From positions 1 through 7,477 of the forward strand of contig JAGVJS010000223.1 of the NCBI GenBank assembly GCA_020051025.1: DNA of 7,477 nucleotides. The letters are read 5' to 3'. The notes under the pieces are model-generated. The model made no database searches, was not told the origin of the DNA, and was given only the letters and a program-made list of their open reading frames with translations. Shown one piece after another: positions 5,862-7,477 of this stretch. The position numbers and the translations under genes are program-made. The DNA comes from Sphingobium sp. GTDB lineage: Bacteria > Pseudomonadota > Alphaproteobacteria > Sphingomonadales > Sphingomonadaceae. The first letter of the stretch is position 1; every line of letters begins with the position of its first letter.

Positions 5862-7210
5862 GCATTGTCCTCGCGCGCGAGCCATTCTTCCAGCCACTTG
5901 ATCGTGTAATTGCCGTCCAGAAATTCCGGATCGCGCAACAGGGCCTGATGGAGCGGGATGGTGGTCTTCATCCCTTCGATCACATATTCCTCCAGCGCGC
6001 GGCGCAGGCGCATGATCGCGCCTTCGCGGGTGCGGCCATAGACGATCAGCTTGCCGATCATGGAGTCGTAATAAGGCGGAACCTTATAGCCCTGATACAG
6101 GCCGCTATCGACGCGGACATGCATGCCGCCCGGGACGTGATAGCTGGTGACGGTGCCGGGCGACGGCGCGAAGGTCTTGGGATCTTCGGCGTTGATGCGG
6201 CATTCGATCGCATGGCCGGTGAAGCGGATATCGTCCTGATTCACCGACAGCGGCTTGCCTTCGGCGACACGAATCTGTTCGCGCACAAGGTCGAGGCCGG
6301 TGATCATCTCCGTCACCGGATGTTCCACCTGAAGGCGGGTGTTCATCTCGATGAAGTAGAATTCGCCATTTTCCCACAGGAATTCGATCGTGCCGGCGCC
6401 ACGATAGCCCATGTCGGCCATCGCCTTCGCGCAGATGCCGCCGATCCGTTCGCGCTCGGCCTGCGACAGGACGGGCGAGGGGGCTTCTTCCAGCACCTTC
6501 TGGTGACGGCGCTGGAGCGAACAGTCGCGTTCGCCAAGGTGAATGGCATTGCCATTGCCGTCGCCGAACACCTGAATTTCGATGTGGCGCGGATTGCCCA
6601 GATATTTTTCGATATAGACGGTCGCGTCGCCGAACGCGGCCTTCGCTTCCGACCCGGCCTGCTGCATCAGCGTTTCGAGCTGGTCGGGCGAGGTGCAAAC
6701 CTTCATGCCGCGACCGCCGCCGCCCGATGCAGCCTTGATGATCACCGGATAGCCTGCGGCTTCAGCGATGATCTTGGCTTCCTCGACATCGCTGACCGCG
6801 CCGTCCGAACCGGGGACGAGCGGCAGGCCCAGCGCACCGGCGGTGCGCTTGGCTTCGATCTTGTCGCCCATGGTGCGGATATGTTCGGGCTTGGGACCGA
6901 CGAAGGCCAGCCCATGCGCTTCCACGATTTCCGCGAATTTGGCGTTTTCCGACAGGAAGCCGTAGCCGGGATGGATCGCATCCGCGCCGCTGATTTCCGC
7001 CGCCGAAATGATGGCGGCGACGTTCAGATAGCTGTCCTTGGCCGCGGGCGGCCCGATGCAGATCGCTTCGTCGGCGAGGCGCACATGCATGGCGTCGGCG
7101 TCGGCGGTGGAGTGTACCGCGACGGTCTTGATGCCCATTTCATGGCAGGCGCGGTGGATGCGAAGCGCGATCTCGCCGCGATTGGCGATCAGCAGTTTCT
7201 CGATGGCCAT
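5858..7210 (-). CDS. accC: Biotin carboxylase subunit of acetyl-CoA carboxylase
   Basis: AccC uses ATP and bicarbonate to carboxylate the biotin on AccB, the first half-reaction of malonyl-CoA synthesis. The 450-residue protein matches the E. coli length (449). It opens [20 protein letters not shown] (biotin carboxylase N-terminal domain). The ATP-grasp part has K159, the glycine-rich loop GGGGRGMKV (163-171), H209 ([11 protein letters not shown]), the [12 protein letters not shown] segment (228-238), E276 and [13 protein letters not shown] (286-298) with E288, N290 and R292. The C-terminal domain has R338 and the [13 protein letters not shown] segment. These residues fall at the E. coli numbers and all look intact. 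The start codon is 14 bases after the accB stop, with AAGG overlapping that stop. The gene ends in a GTGA overlap with arsC. It should be essential and co-transcribed with accB. Confidence 0.97.
   Translation of the reverse strand: MAIEKLLIANRGEIALRIHRACHEMGIKTVAVHSTADADAMHVRLADEAICIGPPAAKDSYLNVAAIISAAEISGADAIHPGYGFLSENAKFAEIVEAHGLAFVGPKPEHIRTMGDKIEAKRTAGALGLPLVPGSDGAVSDVEEAKIIAEAAGYPVIIKAASGGGGRGMKVCTSPDQLETLMQQAGSEAKAAFGDATVYIEKYLGNPRHIEIQVFGDGNGNAIHLGERDCSLQRRHQKVLEEAPSPVLSQAERERIGGICAKAMADMGYRGAGTIEFLWENGEFYFIEMNTRLQVEHPVTEMITGLDLVREQIRVAEGKPLSVNQDDIRFTGHAIECRINAEDPKTFAPSPGTVTSYHVPGGMHVRVDSGLYQGYKVPPYYDSMIGKLIVYGRTREGAIMRLRRALEEYVIEGMKTTIPLHQALLRDPEFLDGNYTIKWLEEWLAREDNA
5869..5872 (-). 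promoter_or_regulatory. GAGG ribosome-binding site of arsC inside the accC 3' end
   Basis: GAGG is formed by the last Glu and Asp codons of accC (…REDNA) and lies seven bases before the arsC GTG. It decides the arsC start and supports translational coupling with accC. Confidence 0.55.
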
Positions 7211-7224
7211 AAGCGGTTCGCGCC

Positions 7225-7477
7225 TTATTCGATGACAATCAGCGGCTGGTCATATTCGACCGGCTGGCCGTTATCGACCAGAACCGCCTTGACCGTGCCG
7301 GCGACAGGCGCGGTGATCGCATTCATGACCTTCATGGCTTCGACGATCAGGATGGTTTCACCAGCGGCGACCTGCGCGCTGACGCGGGCGAAGGGGGCGG
7401 AGCCGGGTTCTGCCGAGAGATAGGCGGTGCCGACGATCGGCGACTTCACCACGGTGCCCGACGGCAGGGCGGCTTCG
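7225..7477 (-). CDS. accB: Biotin carboxyl carrier protein of acetyl-CoA carboxylase, C-terminal biotinyl domain (partial)
   Basis: AccB carries the covalently bound biotin that shuttles carboxyl groups between AccC and the carboxyltransferase. Only the last ~83 codons are in the window; the N-terminal part and Ala/Pro-rich linker lie beyond the right edge. The visible part holds the whole biotinyl domain, from [18 protein letters not shown] through the biotinylation motif EAMKVMN (the lysine is the biotin site) to [14 protein letters not shown] before a TAA stop. The PGSAPF segment is the thumb loop characteristic of AccB. An internal GTG at 7452 is not the start, because the frame continues upstream as EAALPSGTV. 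It sits 14 bases upstream of accC, the usual accBC operon order. Confidence 0.95.
   Translation of the reverse strand, partial: EAALPSGTVVKSPIVGTAYLSAEPGSAPFARVSAQVAAGETILIVEAMKVMNAITAPVAGTVKAVLVDNGQPVEYDQPLIVIE

Noticed and set aside
5862..5897. An upstream extension of arsC to a start at 5897
   Set aside because: It would overlap accC by 40 bases and add [12 protein letters not shown], which is not part of the ArsC fold. The GTG at 5861 has a well-placed GAGG and gives the family's normal N-terminus.
5822..7423. A 533-codon open frame on the plus strand opposite accC
   Set aside because: It is the mirror of accC/accB, which have complete catalytic motifs. The predicted protein has no family features.
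1..7477. Defence island, CRISPR array, toxin-antitoxin pair or mobile element
   Set aside because: Apart from the ~150-base HsdM-like fragment there is no restriction, transposase, integrase, repeat-spacer or toxin signature on either strand.

Overview
The window reads as chromosomal DNA from a high-GC alphaproteobacterium. The protein sequences suggest the Sphingomonadales, probably Sphingobium or a close relative. This is judged from the look of the RecX, fatty acyl-AMP ligase and AccB/AccC sequences and from codon use; no database search was possible. Coding density is high and no tRNA, rRNA, CRISPR array or insertion sequence was seen. No gene-free stretch exceeds 300 bases.

Left edge (1-370). 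A recX gene starts at 358 on the minus strand, but only its first ~73 residues look like RecX. Beyond position ~140 the DNA instead looks like a piece of a plus-strand hsdM gene (type I restriction-modification methyltransferase subunit, C-terminal part). The two meet head-on at about 140-160, in a short stretch that fits both proteins. This is either a real illegitimate-recombination scar or a chimeric assembly or library artefact.

Centre-left (about 370-4678, plus strand). Divergent from recX lies a complete fatty acyl-AMP ligase (528-2267). After a 50-base gap comes a complete membrane-anchored PAS-GGDEF-EAL protein (2318-4678) for cyclic-di-GMP turnover. The pair is co-directional and may be co-transcribed. 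Convergent with them, only 2 bases away, is a minus-strand gene.

Right half (4681-7477, minus strand). In transcription order this holds accB (biotin carrier protein; only its C-terminal domain is in the window), accC (biotin carboxylase), arsC (glutaredoxin-type arsenate reductase, start codon overlapping the accC stop) and an orphan ParA-type ATPase. accB and accC supply the first half-reaction of fatty-acid synthesis, making carboxybiotin for malonyl-CoA. arsC is apparently translationally coupled to them. The 86-base arsC-parA gap contains three hairpins. Two are mutually exclusive, and the last looks like an intrinsic terminator ending one base before the first possible parA start codon. 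This is the most interesting regulatory candidate in the window. A good Shine-Dalgarno sequence inside the parA frame favours a TTG start six codons further in.

Most of the window is ordinary housekeeping and accessory content. The points worth a second look are the hsdM/recX junction, the arsC-parA hairpin leader and the accC-arsC coupling.
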